From NCBI GenBank assembly GCA_036501625.1, contig DASXZY010000079.1:337541-401540 (forward strand): a DNA stretch of 64,000 nt, read 5' to 3'. Below, in pieces: positions 34,004-43,725 of the stretch. The position numbers and the translations under genes were made by a program. Origin of the DNA: Palsa-1400 sp036501625. Its GTDB lineage: Bacteria > Verrucomicrobiota > Verrucomicrobiia > Limisphaerales > Palsa-1400. The notes under the pieces were generated by a model, which saw nothing but the letters and a program-made list of their open reading frames with translations, ran no database searches and was not told where the DNA came from. Each line of letters opens with the position of its first letter. Positions within the stretch are counted from its first letter, which is position 1.

Positions 34004-37000
34004 ATGTGGATCGTTCGACTGGCCCTGAACCGGCCTTATACTTTTGTCGTTGTCGCGCTGATGATATTATTGGTCAGCCCCATCGTCATTTTGCGCACCC
34101 CCACGGACATCTTTCCCAATATCAACATTCCCATCGTCAGCGTCGTCTGGTCCTACACCGGCATGTCGGCGGAGCAGATGGCCTCGCGCATCGTGACGGT
34201 CAGCGAGCGCGGCATGACCACCACAGTCAACGATATTGAGCACATCGAATCCGAGTCGCTCAACGGCATGGGAATCATCAAAGTCTTCTTCCATCCAAAC
34301 GTGAAGATTGACATGGCCATCGCGCAAATCACCGCCATTTGCCAGGCGACTGTCCGCCAATTGCCGCCCGGCATCACGCCGCCGCTGATCATCAGTTACA
34401 ACGCCTCCAGCGTCCCCATCCTGCAATTGAGCTTGAGCAGCAAGACGCTTTCCGAAGCGCAAGTTAACGATCTGGGCGTCAATTTTCTTCGCGTCGGCCT
34501 GGCCACCGTCCAAGGCGCCTCGATGCCCTACCCTTACGGCGGCAAAGTCCGGCAGATCATGGTCGATATCGACAATTCCGCGTTGAACGGCACCGGCCTT
34601 TCTCCCAACGATGTCGTCAACGCGATTGGGGTGGATAATTTGATCCTGCCGTCAGGCACGCAAAAAATTGGCGAAACCGAATATTCCGTCGAACTGAACG
34701 GCAGCCCGGATTCCGTCCAGGAACTCAACGACATACCGCTCAGGCAGGTCAATGGCCACATGATCTACATTCGGGACGTGGCGCACGTGCGCGACGGTTT
34801 CAGCGTGCAGCAGAACATAGTGCGAAGCGGCGGCACGCGGGCCTCGCTGCTGACGATCATCAAAACGGGCGCGACCTCGACGCTGGACATTGTGGCGCGG
34901 GTCAAGAAGGCCGTGCCGCTCATCGCCAAGACCCTCCCGCCGGAGCTGGAGATTAACACGCTGCTGGACCAGTCGCTGTTCGTCCGCGCGGCTGTGCAAT
35001 CGGTCATCAAGGAAGCGATTATCGCCGCGTGCCTGACGGCCGTGATGATCCTGGTTTTCCTGGGCAACTGGCGCACCACCTTCGTCATCGTCATTTCCAT
35101 TCCGCTGGCCATTCTCTGCTCCATCATCACGATGAGCGCGCTGGGCGAAACGATGAACATCATGACGCTCGGCGGGCTGGCGCTGGCGGTCGGCATTCTG
35201 GTCGATGACGCGACGGTGGAGATCGAAAACATCGAGCGCAATCTCCGCCAGGGAAAGGAGCTTCGCACCGCGATCCTGGATGGGGCCGCGCAGATTGCCG
35301 TGCCGGCCTTTGTCTCGACTTTATGCATTTGCATCGTGTTCGTGCCGATGTTTTTTTTGACGGGAACAGCGCGCTACCTTTTCGTGCCGCTGGCGGAGGC
35401 GGTCGTTTTCGCCATGATGGCTTCCTACCTGCTTTCTCGCACGGTGGTGCCGACCTTGGTCATGTATTTTCTCCGCCGGCACGTCCATGAAACCGGCACG
35501 GAGGCCAAGGGCTGGTTCGGGCGGTTTCACGCCGGATTCGAGAGGGTCTTTGAACGCTTGCGCGGCGTTTACCGCAACTGGCTCAATGCCTGCCTGCATC
35601 ACCGCCGGATGTTCGCGGGTTGCTTTATGGCTTTTTGCGCCGCGTCGATGCTGATCGCGCCGTGGCTGGGGCGGGATTTCTTCCCCCGCGTCGATGCCGG
35701 CCAAATGCGGCTTCACGTCCGGGCCAAAACGGGCACTCGCGTGGAAGAGACCGCCGCTTTGTGCGATCACGTCGAAAGCCTGATCCGCCGCGTCATTCCG
35801 CGCAAGGAGATGGAAAGCATGGTCGATAACATTGGCCTCCCCGTCAGCAGCATCAACAATTCCTACAACAACGGCGGCACCGTCGGCCCGTTCGACGCGG
35901 AAATTCTTATCTCGCTCAATCCTGAAAACCACCATCCGACGGCGGGTTACATTCGGAAATTGCGGCACGAATTGAATCAGTCGTTTCCGAGCGTTTCGTT
36001 CTTTTTCCAACCGGCCGATATTGTCAGCCAGGTGCTGAACTTCGGGCTGCCTTCGCCCATCGACATCCAGGTCGTCGGGCACGCCGAGAAGGAGAATTAC
36101 GAAATTGCCAAGCACATCGCGGAGCAGCTTCGGCACATTCCGGGCGCGGTCGATGTGCATGTGCAGCAGTTGTTTGACCTGCCGTGCCTGAACGTCAAGG
36201 CGGACCGCACCAAGGTGGAGGAAGTCGGTTTTACTGAGCGCGACATCGCATCCAGCATGTTGGTGGCGTTGAGCGGCAGCTTTCAAACCGCGCCGTCCTT
36301 TTATTTGAACCCCAAGAACAACGTCACCTACCAGGTCACCGCCCAAACGCCCCAATACCAACTTGATTCCCTGCAAACGCTGGCCAATATCCCGGTGACC
36401 GGTCCGAGCAGGGCCGCGCCGCAGTTGCTGGGCAATCTGGCCACCATTTCGCGCGGCACCGAACAAGGCGTGGTCAGCCATTACAATGTCCAGCCAGTCA
36501 TTGATGTCTATGGCGACGTGCAGGGGCGCGATTTGGGCAGCGTGGCCCAGAGCTTTCAAAGCATCGTCCGCGCCGCCGAGAAGAAACTGCCCAAAGGCAG
36601 TTCGATCATCGTGCGCGGGCAAGTCCAGACGATGAAGTCTTCGTTCATTGGCTTGGGGCTGGGGCTGCTTTTCGCCATTGTGCTGGTCTATTTGCTCATC
36701 GTCATCAACTTTCAATCGTGGACGGACCCGTTCATTATCATCACCGCGCTGCCGGGGGCGTTGTGCGGCATTGTCTGGATGCTATTCTTGACGCATACGA
36801 CGTTGAGCGTGCCGTCCCTCATGGGCGCCGTCATGAGCATTGGCGTGGCCACCGCCAACAGCATCCTGGTCGTCACTTTTGCGCGGGAGCGGATGGCCGA
36901 GCACGCGGACGCCTTTACCGCCGCGCTTGATGCGGGTTACATCCGGTTGCGGCCGGTGGTGATGACGGCCTTGGCCATGATTATCGGCATGGTGCCGATG

Positions 37001-37168
37001 GCGCTTGGCCTGGGCGAAGGGGGCGAGCAAAATGCGCCCCTGGGCCGCGCGGTGATCGGCGGGCTGCTGTTTGCGACGGTGGCGACTCTCTTTTTCGTGC
37101 CGGTTGTATTTTGCATGGTGCGAGGCCGTGCCGCCGTGGCAGAACCGGCCGTGTCCAATGAAAGCTAA
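34004..37168 (+). CDS. RND efflux permease, HAE1 (AcrB/MexB-like) family
   Basis: 1054-aa inner-membrane antiporter with 12 expected helices and two large periplasmic loops. Typical marks: RPYTFVVVALMILLVSP in helix 1, PNINIPIVSVVWSYTGMSAEQM in the porter domain, GGLALAVGILVDDATVEIENIERNL in helix 4 with the paired proton-relay aspartates, GRDFFPRVDAGQM after helix 7, and PSLMGAVMSIGVATANSILVVTFARE near the C-terminus. It is the first gene of a permease - adaptor - outer membrane factor operon (gaps of 11 bases and an 8-base overlap). Substrate is not predictable. There is no Shine-Dalgarno in front of the ATG. Confidence 0.95.
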   Translation: MWIVRLALNRPYTFVVVALMILLVSPIVILRTPTDIFPNINIPIVSVVWSYTGMSAEQMASRIVTVSERGMTTTVNDIEHIESESLNGMGIIKVFFHPNVKIDMAIAQITAICQATVRQLPPGITPPLIISYNASSVPILQLSLSSKTLSEAQVNDLGVNFLRVGLATVQGASMPYPYGGKVRQIMVDIDNSALNGTGLSPNDVVNAIGVDNLILPSGTQKIGETEYSVELNGSPDSVQELNDIPLRQVNGHMIYIRDVAHVRDGFSVQQNIVRSGGTRASLLTIIKTGATSTLDIVARVKKAVPLIAKTLPPELEINTLLDQSLFVRAAVQSVIKEAIIAACLTAVMILVFLGNWRTTFVIVISIPLAILCSIITMSALGETMNIMTLGGLALAVGILVDDATVEIENIERNLRQGKELRTAILDGAAQIAVPAFVSTLCICIVFVPMFFLTGTARYLFVPLAEAVVFAMMASYLLSRTVVPTLVMYFLRRHVHETGTEAKGWFGRFHAGFERVFERLRGVYRNWLNACLHHRRMFAGCFMAFCAASMLIAPWLGRDFFPRVDAGQMRLHVRAKTGTRVEETAALCDHVESLIRRVIPRKEMESMVDNIGLPVSSINNSYNNGGTVGPFDAEILISLNPENHHPTAGYIRKLRHELNQSFPSVSFFFQPADIVSQVLNFGLPSPIDIQVVGHAEKENYEIAKHIAEQLRHIPGAVDVHVQQLFDLPCLNVKADRTKVEEVGFTERDIASSMLVALSGSFQTAPSFYLNPKNNVTYQVTAQTPQYQLDSLQTLANIPVTGPSRAAPQLLGNLATISRGTEQGVVSHYNVQPVIDVYGDVQGRDLGSVAQSFQSIVRAAEKKLPKGSSIIVRGQVQTMKSSFIGLGLGLLFAIVLVYLLIVINFQSWTDPFIIITALPGALCGIVWMLFLTHTTLSVPSLMGAVMSIGVATANSILVVTFARERMAEHADAFTAALDAGYIRLRPVVMTALAMIIGMVPMALGLGEGGEQNAPLGRAVIGGLLFATVATLFFVPVVFCMVRGRAAVAEPAVSNES

Positions 37169-37179
37169 ACTCTAACTCT

Positions 37180-38436
37180 ATGAAGGAAACAGAATTCCAG
37201 GCGGGCGCCGCCGCCCATGCGCCCCCTCACACGCCGCACGGCGCGGAATTGGGCGTGGGAGACGCGCAAATCGCTCCTCCGGGCCCGGCCGGCCGGGCGC
37301 CGCTCCTAGTGGTGGCGGGCTTGATTTTGTTGTTGGCTGTCATGGCCGTCGTGACGCTGCTGTCTCGCGCCCATGCCCGCGCGCAGTTGGCTGCGGACAC
37401 CCAGGAAGACCTCGTTTCCACCGTCACCGTGATTCACCCCAAGCGCAGCCCCGCCCTGCTCCAGCTTGAGCTTCCCGGCAATCTCACCGCGTATGAGGAA
37501 GCGCCGATTTACGCCCGCGTCAGCGGTTATCTCAAGCGCTGGCTGACGGACATTGGCACGCACGTCGTGGCGGGGCAGCCCCTGGCGGAAATCGAAACGC
37601 CGGAACTGGACCAGGAATTGAACCAGGCCAACGCCGCCCTCGCCCAGGCCAACGCCAATTTGGAAATCGCACGCATCTCCGCCGAACGCTGGCAAAAATT
37701 GCGCGCCAGCGACTCCGTATCACAGCAGGACACCGACGTGCGGGTGGCAACCTGGCACGCGCGGCAGGCGGACGTGGAGGCGGAAAAGGCGAACGTCAAA
37801 CGCCTGACTGAATTGACCAATTTCAAAACGCTCGCGGCGCCGTTTCCCGGCATCATCACCATCCGCACCATGGACGCGGGAACGCTCATCACGGCGGGAT
37901 CATCGCGGGAGATATTTCGACTGGCGCGGATTGATCCGCTGCGCGTTTATATCAGCTTGCCGCAGGCCTATAGCCAGATGGTCAAATCGAACGACCTGGC
38001 CACGCTGACGCTGACTGAATTGCCCGGCCAGGCTTTCTCCGGCAAAGTGGACCGCACGGCCGGCGCGATTGACCCGGTCACCCGCACTTTGCTGACGGAA
38101 GTCCTGGTGCCCAATCATGATGGCAAACTTTTCCCCGGCGCGCACGCAATGGTGACCATGAGCCTTGCCAATAACGAAGAGCCGGTCGTGGTGCCCGTCA
38201 ATACTCTGCTCTTCCGCAACGAAAATGGCGTGCAGGCCGGCGTGGTCGATTCCAATGGCATTGTCCGCCTGGCCGACGTCACCATCGGGCGCGATTATGG
38301 CACGGCGGTTGAAATCGCTCATGGCCTGTCGGAAACGGACAACGTCATTATCAACCCGCTCGATTCCCTCGAACCGGGCGTGAAGGTCCGCATCGCCACA
38401 AACGAAATGGACAGCCCCTCAACAGCCCATGACTGA
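37180..38436 (+). CDS. RND efflux periplasmic adaptor (membrane fusion protein)
   Basis: 418 aa. One N-terminal membrane anchor (LLVVAGLILLLAVMAVVTLL) is preceded by a 45-residue cytoplasmic Ala/Pro/Gly segment longer than usual. Then come the beta-barrel/lipoyl parts (LPGNLTAYEEAPIYARVSGYLKRW; PFPGIITIRTMDAGTLI) around an alpha-helical hairpin rich in Ala/Gln (about 150-205). It links the RND permease to the outer membrane factor. It starts 11 bases after the permease gene and overlaps the next by 8 bases. Confidence 0.94.
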   Translation: MKETEFQAGAAAHAPPHTPHGAELGVGDAQIAPPGPAGRAPLLVVAGLILLLAVMAVVTLLSRAHARAQLAADTQEDLVSTVTVIHPKRSPALLQLELPGNLTAYEEAPIYARVSGYLKRWLTDIGTHVVAGQPLAEIETPELDQELNQANAALAQANANLEIARISAERWQKLRASDSVSQQDTDVRVATWHARQADVEAEKANVKRLTELTNFKTLAAPFPGIITIRTMDAGTLITAGSSREIFRLARIDPLRVYISLPQAYSQMVKSNDLATLTLTELPGQAFSGKVDRTAGAIDPVTRTLLTEVLVPNHDGKLFPGAHAMVTMSLANNEEPVVVPVNTLLFRNENGVQAGVVDSNGIVRLADVTIGRDYGTAVEIAHGLSETDNVIINPLDSLEPGVKVRIATNEMDSPSTAHD

Positions 38437-39907
38437 AGCCGGCCCGAAACGCACGGGCGTGCGCGGACTCCTCTCGTTTCTTTGCGCCGCGGCATTGGCA
38501 GGGTGTTCGGTCGGGCCGGATTATCATCGGCCTTCTCCCGGCCCCGTGCCCGCCCAATGGAAAGCCGGCTCCCCCTGGAAGGAAGCCCAGCCCCGGGACG
38601 CCGAGATCAAACATGATTTTTGGACGCTTTTCAAAGACCCCGTCCTGAACGGCCTTGAGCAGGAGGCATCGACCAACAGCCCCGACTTGCGCGCCGCCTT
38701 TGAGCGGGTCGAACAGGCCCGCGCCATCGCACGCATCACGCGGGCGGACCTTTTCCCCGCGCTGACCTTCGACCCAGGCATGAACCGCACTCGCTACTCT
38801 CCCGGCCGCACGGTTGAACCTGGCTCGACGGTCATCGGATACACTGGCAACCAGTACACCGTTCCCCTGGATTTGAGCTACGAGATCGATCTTTGGGGCC
38901 GCGTGCGCCGATCGTTTCGCTCCGCGCGCGAAAAGGCCCAGGCCAGCGCCGCGGACTACCAGAATCTCATGCTCTCCCTTCAGGCGGAGGTCGCCCAGAA
39001 TTATTTCATGATCCGTTCCGTTGATCTGGACCGGCATGTGGTTTCGGAAACGATCGATCTGCGCAAAAAGAATCTCTCGCTCGTCGAATCCCTCCATCAA
39101 GGCGGGGCCGACAGCGCGCTGGATGTCGCCCAAGCCGAAACGGAACTGGCTTCAGCGCAAGCCGATTTCGTGGGCCTGAATCTGAGCCGGGCGCAATTGG
39201 AAAACGCGCTCGGCACGCTCTGCGGCCAGGCCGCGACCACCTTCAGCCTGGCGGAGAACGACCGCATCTATGAGCCGCCGATCATTCCCATCGGCCTGCC
39301 GGCGGATTTGCTGGAACGGCGGCCCGACGTGGCCGAGGCCGAGCGCAACATGGCATCCGCCAGCGAGGGCATCGGCGTGGCCAAGGCGGCTTTTTTCCCT
39401 TCAATTCAGTTGACAGGGGTGGCGGGCATCGAGAGCGTCTCGCTCAAAGACGTTTTCAATTGGGAGAACCGGGTTTGGAGCCTTGGCCCCAACGTCACCC
39501 TGCCCATCTTCGAGGGCGGCCGCAACCGCGCCGGCCTTCGGCAAGCCAAGGCGGCCTACGAGGAAGCGGTGGCCCAATATCGCTCCCAAGTCTTGACAGC
39601 CTTCCACGAAGTCGAGGACGGCTTGGCCGGCCTGAGCTTGCTCAAGGATCAATTTGAGACCCAGATGCGCGCGGTGGACGCCGCCCAGCAGGCCGCCGGC
39701 CAGTCGCGCCTCCGTTACAAGGAAGGGCTGTCCAGCTATTTTGAAGTCGTCATCGCCGACCGCACCGCGCTGGAAAATGAAATCGCCGCCTATCAACTAA
39801 ACGGCCAGCGCATTGTCACCACAATTCTTCTGATCAAAGCCCTGGGCGGCGGCTGGAACCCGCAAAATGCCCTCATGACCAACGGAGTCGCGCCGCTGCA
39901 AAAGTAG
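38429..39907 (+). CDS. outer membrane factor lipoprotein (NodT/OprM family)
   Basis: 492 aa. Lipoprotein signal with lipobox LAGC and the usual SVGPDYHRP start of mature NodT-type proteins. Two OEP repeats follow, with the duplicated coiled-coil pattern; LDLSYEIDLWGRVRR and LPADLLERRPDVAEAER are family signatures. It forms the trimeric outer-membrane duct of the efflux system. It ends 3 bases before the stop of the convergent glutaminase-family gene. Confidence 0.95.
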   Translation: MTEAGPKRTGVRGLLSFLCAAALAGCSVGPDYHRPSPGPVPAQWKAGSPWKEAQPRDAEIKHDFWTLFKDPVLNGLEQEASTNSPDLRAAFERVEQARAIARITRADLFPALTFDPGMNRTRYSPGRTVEPGSTVIGYTGNQYTVPLDLSYEIDLWGRVRRSFRSAREKAQASAADYQNLMLSLQAEVAQNYFMIRSVDLDRHVVSETIDLRKKNLSLVESLHQGGADSALDVAQAETELASAQADFVGLNLSRAQLENALGTLCGQAATTFSLAENDRIYEPPIIPIGLPADLLERRPDVAEAERNMASASEGIGVAKAAFFPSIQLTGVAGIESVSLKDVFNWENRVWSLGPNVTLPIFEGGRNRAGLRQAKAAYEEAVAQYRSQVLTAFHEVEDGLAGLSLLKDQFETQMRAVDAAQQAAGQSRLRYKEGLSSYFEVVIADRTALENEIAAYQLNGQRIVTTILLIKALGGGWNPQNALMTNGVAPLQK

Positions 39908-39910
39908 CGG

Positions 39911-42460
39911 TCACTCGGAATCAATGACGTTGACAAGGCCGACGTCGATGTTCTGGCCGCCGGATGTTTGATGGCAATGCACCGCCAGGGTCACGGTGGA
40001 ATTCGGCAGCAGGAGAGCGCGGGCGGACGGGCGGATGCGCATCGGCACGTAGCCTGTGGTGAAACCAGGAGCCTTCGAGGCCAGCACGCCGTTGACATAA
40101 ATCTCGACGTCCTCATCGTGATCGACGGCAAATTCAAGCGACCGATATTTCGTCTCTGGCAGCGTGATCTGGCGGCGAAGCCAAATGTCGTCGGTATCCC
40201 AGCGTGTCCGCACGACCGCGCCGGGCGTGCCTTCGGTGCCGAAACTGGCTGGGCCTTCCTTCCAGGAGGACGCGTCGAAATCCGGCTTGGTCCATTCGCC
40301 ATCGGGCTTGGTGGTGGTGTAATGCCAGGCTGCCGCCTCCTTCTGCGCGGTCGGAACGACGGACAGCATCTTGGGCGGCTCTGGCAGCGGCGCCCACGGG
40401 CCGACTTTCGAGTTGCCCGCTTTGGCCCATTTCATCCACATCCCGCGATCAGCCAGCATCTTGATAAAGACGCCGCCGATGACCGGCCGGGCATGCATGC
40501 CATCACTGTGAATGTTGGTTGTCACATACGAATCGACAAACGGGGAGCGGGCCGTGGTTTGATTGAGATAATCGTAAATGGGCGAGGTCAGCGTCTCGAA
40601 GTCATCCTGATTGTCCGCCAGCGTCGCGCTCCAGAACGACCAATCCGTCTTGGTCAGCTTGGTGCGCGAATCCAAAGGAACGCCATATTTTTGGATGGCT
40701 TTTTTGTAATGGGCCACTTCCTTTTGCGCCACTTCCGGCGGGAACACATTCAAGCCAAGGATGCGGTCCCACACGAGATTGTATTTCTGGCTCCAGGTGC
40801 CCGGCTTGTCAAATGCCAGGCGGAAATGGTCGTCATCCGCGGCGGCTGTCACCCAATGCGCGGCGTCGGCTTTGGCGAGATTGAAATATTTCTCCGCGTT
40901 GGCGGCATCGCCGCGCATCCGGCACATGTCTCCGTAACAGGCCAAGCCGAGAATCGCTTTGACAGAAAGATTGGCGTTGTGCGCCAGATGGCCCATGAAG
41001 TCATCGGTGCAAAGCTGGTTTTCCGGGTCCAAACCATACTGTTCCAGGTAAGCCGCCCACTGCGTCAATTTGGGCCACCAGGCGCTGACAAAACGCGTAT
41101 TGCCATCGATCTGCGAAACGGCGTCGCACAGGATGAGCATGTTGCCGCTCTCCTCCACCGGCATGCCTTCGCCGCCGTCGTCGGTGCCGCGGGCAATGGG
41201 ATAAGTGCCAAGATCGTGGGGGGCATTCGGAAATTTCCAATGCCAGCTTGCCGCGTAGCTCAGGATGGGAACCAGCGTCGCCTTGGCCAGCGCCGGGCTG
41301 AGAAGCACCCATTGCGGGTCCATCGGGAAAAAGACATCCACGGTGGCGATGTCGCCGTTGCTGGTGTTCTCTTTGGTGAAAAAGAGCGGCTGTTTGTTCG
41401 CGTCGGCTGCAAGGCCGCAGGCGCAGGCGCATTGCCGGTAAGCCAGCGCGCACATTTGCGCGTACTTGGCGCCCCCGGCTGCGGTCGCGTCCGCCATCAA
41501 TTGCTCGTCAAACTTCGCGCAGCGGCGGGCCAGTTGCGAATATTCCCGCGAGGCCTTTTCAAGCATGGTCTCCGCGGTGGCCCCGTTGCGGCGCCAGTAG
41601 GGGCGCAACTTCTTGCCAAAATAGTTGATGGCGTAAATCTCGTCGTAAGCGACAATGACCTGCCGCGTGACCGGCGCGGCCGCGATGTGCCCAAGGTCAA
41701 ACACAAATGCCAGCGCCGGCTGTTCGTCGTTCGCGGCGCGGGGCATCCGCTTGTCATCCGCGGCCGGAAGCTTGCCGTCGGCAACGAATCCATCGAGCAG
41801 GGCTTGGCTGGCGCCAATGGCCGCCTTCGACTGCGCGCTAACCGCCGCCGCGCAAGCGTAACCCCAATTGATGCGGTGGTCGTCCCCGCTTGAACCCAGG
41901 ACATCCTGCTCCATCGTCCCCGCGCGCAAGGCTGTCAAATGCCCGGCCTTCTCGCGCGACCATTGCACGTTCTCGCTTTGCCGGTTGACGGCGAGTTGCG
42001 AACTGGTGCTGTCATACAAAGAGACAACGTGTTCGCGGCCATCGCTGGAGCGCACTGTCCATGTGATGTAACTGAGCGGCAACGCCATGGCGTCCAAGTC
42101 GTCCGGCAACGCCGGCCGCATAAACGTCATGGTTACGTGGACTTTTTGGTTGTCGAAATCGTAGATGCTCCGGGTGGGCGTGACTTGCAAACTGGTCTGC
42201 GGCATGGCGGGAACGGAGTCCGGGTCCCTTCCCATAAGCCGGAAAGTCTCGCCATCGACGCGGATTAAACTGTCCAGGGGCTGCGTCCGCTTGGTCCAAT
42301 GCTGGGTGGCCTTGTCAGTCAAATGATCGGCGGCGGACCAGATGCTCAGGTAAGGGTCAAACGTCACCAGCGGCACCGAAGGCGGACGGAAAGATTGCGC
42401 GGACGCCTGGAGGATTCCAATGACAGCGGCGTTCAGAATGACTATAAATCGGTTCTTCAT
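39911..42460 (-). CDS. exported glutaminase-A-like protein (DUF4964/DUF5127/DUF4965/DUF1793)
   Basis: 849 aa from the ATG at 42460, which begins a signal peptide (KNRFIVILNAAVIGILQASAQ); the frame extends to 42496. Landmarks: SFRPPSVPLVTFDPYLSIWS (DUF4964), TPTRSIYDFDNQKVHVTMTFMRP and DSTSSQLAVN (DUF5127), AYRQCACACGLAA/FFTKENTSNGDIATVDVFFPM (DUF4965), MPVEESGNMLILCDAV and AKAILGLACYGDMC, WNLVWDRILGLNVFPP (DUF1793). A galactose-binding-like jelly roll (about 715-845: PDFDASSWKEGPASFG) ends the protein. Family members are fungal glutaminase A-like, but most bacterial members have no proven substrate; a glycan-related role is possible. Confidence 0.88.
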   Translation of the reverse strand: MKNRFIVILNAAVIGILQASAQSFRPPSVPLVTFDPYLSIWSAADHLTDKATQHWTKRTQPLDSLIRVDGETFRLMGRDPDSVPAMPQTSLQVTPTRSIYDFDNQKVHVTMTFMRPALPDDLDAMALPLSYITWTVRSSDGREHVVSLYDSTSSQLAVNRQSENVQWSREKAGHLTALRAGTMEQDVLGSSGDDHRINWGYACAAAVSAQSKAAIGASQALLDGFVADGKLPAADDKRMPRAANDEQPALAFVFDLGHIAAAPVTRQVIVAYDEIYAINYFGKKLRPYWRRNGATAETMLEKASREYSQLARRCAKFDEQLMADATAAGGAKYAQMCALAYRQCACACGLAADANKQPLFFTKENTSNGDIATVDVFFPMDPQWVLLSPALAKATLVPILSYAASWHWKFPNAPHDLGTYPIARGTDDGGEGMPVEESGNMLILCDAVSQIDGNTRFVSAWWPKLTQWAAYLEQYGLDPENQLCTDDFMGHLAHNANLSVKAILGLACYGDMCRMRGDAANAEKYFNLAKADAAHWVTAAADDDHFRLAFDKPGTWSQKYNLVWDRILGLNVFPPEVAQKEVAHYKKAIQKYGVPLDSRTKLTKTDWSFWSATLADNQDDFETLTSPIYDYLNQTTARSPFVDSYVTTNIHSDGMHARPVIGGVFIKMLADRGMWMKWAKAGNSKVGPWAPLPEPPKMLSVVPTAQKEAAAWHYTTTKPDGEWTKPDFDASSWKEGPASFGTEGTPGAVVRTRWDTDDIWLRRQITLPETKYRSLEFAVDHDEDVEIYVNGVLASKAPGFTTGYVPMRIRPSARALLLPNSTVTLAVHCHQTSGGQNIDVGLVNVIDSE

Positions 42461-42832
42461 GGGCAGGAGTTTAGCGGCAGCCTCCAAAAATGTCATGTGG
42501 CATAAAATGGCTATGTGTCAGCTAGGCGTTTTCGCAAGAATGCTAACGGGCCAAACATGCCGAAGGTCTCTTTTCGGGGGGAATTAGGCCGTCTAAGGCC
42601 GTTTTTCGCGGAAATTTAGCAGAAATTAGGTCGGCACGGTTCCTGCATTGTTCATAGGTGCGTGTCTCACCAAGCCGCGTGTGCGGTTTGGGCGGAGCCC
42701 GGATGAGCTCAACATCTGGGCTCCGTTTCACGTACAGGAGGCCCGATCACTGCGTTGTCAAAAAAACAGGCAGACCGGGCTTTCGCGGAAGGCCGGCGCA
42801 AAGGGCTGCGGCAGAGGCGCGGAAAAAATTGG
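42461..42832. other. 372-base intergenic region with strong tandem hairpins
   Basis: It lies between the SWIB gene stop (42833) and the glutaminase-family start (42460), both on the minus strand. It contains AGGCCGT twice exactly 10 bases apart (42586, 42596), and two adjacent hairpins at 42671-42727. No credible ORF and no T-run terminator were seen. Confidence 0.55.
42671..42727. ncRNA. candidate structured RNA: two adjacent stable hairpins
   Basis: First hairpin 42671-42690: CAAGCCGC-GTGT-GCGGTTTG, eight base pairs with one G-U. It is followed without a gap by a second at 42691-42727: arms GGAGCCCGGATG and CATCTGGGCTCC pair perfectly apart from one G-U, extendable to 15 bp, with 7-base loop AGCTCAA. 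Neither is followed by T residues on either strand, so they are not ordinary terminators. A small RNA, a leader element or a repeat are possible; the strand is unknown and no known RNA family was recognised. Confidence 0.4.
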
Positions 42833-43108
42833 CTATTTGAGGTGGCCCGAGACGAGTTTGGTCATCTCGAACATGCTGGCCTGCTTCTTGCCGTTAAAAA
42901 CGGTTTGCAGGTTCTCGTCGGCGTTGATCAGGGTCTTCTGCTTTTTGTCCTGCAATCCATGCTTGCGAATGTAGGCCCAAAGCTTCTTGGTCAGCTCGGT
43001 TCGCGGCAGCGGGGTTGCTCCGACAACTTTGGCCAAATGATCATCCGGCTGCACCGGCTTCATAAAGGCCGCACTGGGTTTTCTTTTTGTTTTGGAGTTT
43101 TTAGCCAT
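42833..43108 (-). CDS. SWIB-domain protein
   Basis: 91 aa from the ATG at 43108 (MAKNSKTKRKPSAAF); the frame extends to 43192 but overlaps the upstream Nudix gene. Residues about 20-90 are a SWIB/MDM2-type domain: LPRTELTKKLWAYIRKHGLQD, then LINADENLQTVFNGKKQASMFEMTKLVSGHL. SWIB domains are mostly eukaryotic chromatin proteins, but small bacterial ones are known in Chlamydiae and Verrucomicrobia. The basic N-terminus (KNSKTKRK) may bind nucleic acid. It is the last gene of a four-gene run with two cyclophilins and a Nudix hydrolase. Confidence 0.9.
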   Translation of the reverse strand: MAKNSKTKRKPSAAFMKPVQPDDHLAKVVGATPLPRTELTKKLWAYIRKHGLQDKKQKTLINADENLQTVFNGKKQASMFEMTKLVSGHLK

Positions 43109-43151
43109 GCCCAAGTAGTGAACTTCCCTCCGAAGAATTGCAACAATTATT

Positions 43152-43715
43152 TTACAGCAAGGATATTTTGTTATCCTTGCGCCATAACTCAAATTGATAC
43201 AACGCCGCCACCACCAGTGAATGCCGTATCAGTCCCCTTGCCACCAGTCCCTGCACTTCCTCGATCGGCACCAATCTTGTGACGATGTCTTCGCTGTCAT
43301 CGAATTGCGCCGGCCGGCCCAGCTTGCAGCCCCTCACCAACACAGTGTAGCAATGATTGCTCATGATAGCCGGATTCGGAAATACCTGGCCGACGAGAAC
43401 GGGCTGGGTTCCCGCGTAGCCCGTCTCCTCCAGCAATTCACGCGCGCCCGCCGCCTCCGGGCTGGCGTCCTCAGGGTCAATAACTCCGCCAGGCAATTCC
43501 AATTCCACCGTGTTGGAGCCGTGGCGAAATTGTTCGATCAGGATCATTTCCTGGGCGGGCGTTACGGCGGCGACGTTAACCCACGAAGATGAGTCAATGA
43601 TATAAAAATCGTGCTCCGCTCCTGTGCGCGGGGAAACTCTCCGCTCCTCCCTCACCGAGAACACGCGGTAGTCGCCCCTCTGGCGGGAGCCAAGCTGGCG
43701 CCACGGTTCGATCAC
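43152..43715 (-). CDS. Nudix hydrolase (ADP-ribose pyrophosphatase-like)
   Basis: 187 aa. The Nudix box GGVIDPEDASPEAAGARELLEETGY at about 73-97 keeps the Gx5Ex7REUxEExGU pattern except for the residues after the first Gly. Upstream, FYIIDSSSWVNVAAVTP and QFRHGSNTVELELPGG resemble ADP-ribose/UDP-sugar pyrophosphatases. It hydrolyses nucleoside diphosphate derivatives; the precise substrate is not set by the sequence. It starts 10 bases after the cytoplasmic cyclophilin gene and ends 43 bases before SWIB. Confidence 0.9.
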   Translation of the reverse strand: MIEPWRQLGSRQRGDYRVFSVREERRVSPRTGAEHDFYIIDSSSWVNVAAVTPAQEMILIEQFRHGSNTVELELPGGVIDPEDASPEAAGARELLEETGYAGTQPVLVGQVFPNPAIMSNHCYTVLVRGCKLGRPAQFDDSEDIVTRLVPIEEVQGLVARGLIRHSLVVAALYQFELWRKDNKISLL

Positions 43716-43725
43716 GCGAGGTTGA

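Noticed and set aside
39968..41893. Long + strand open frame (641 codons) opposite the glutaminase-family gene
   Set aside because: Antisense shadow; His/Arg/Gly-rich translation, while the minus strand shows DUF5127/DUF4965 motifs.
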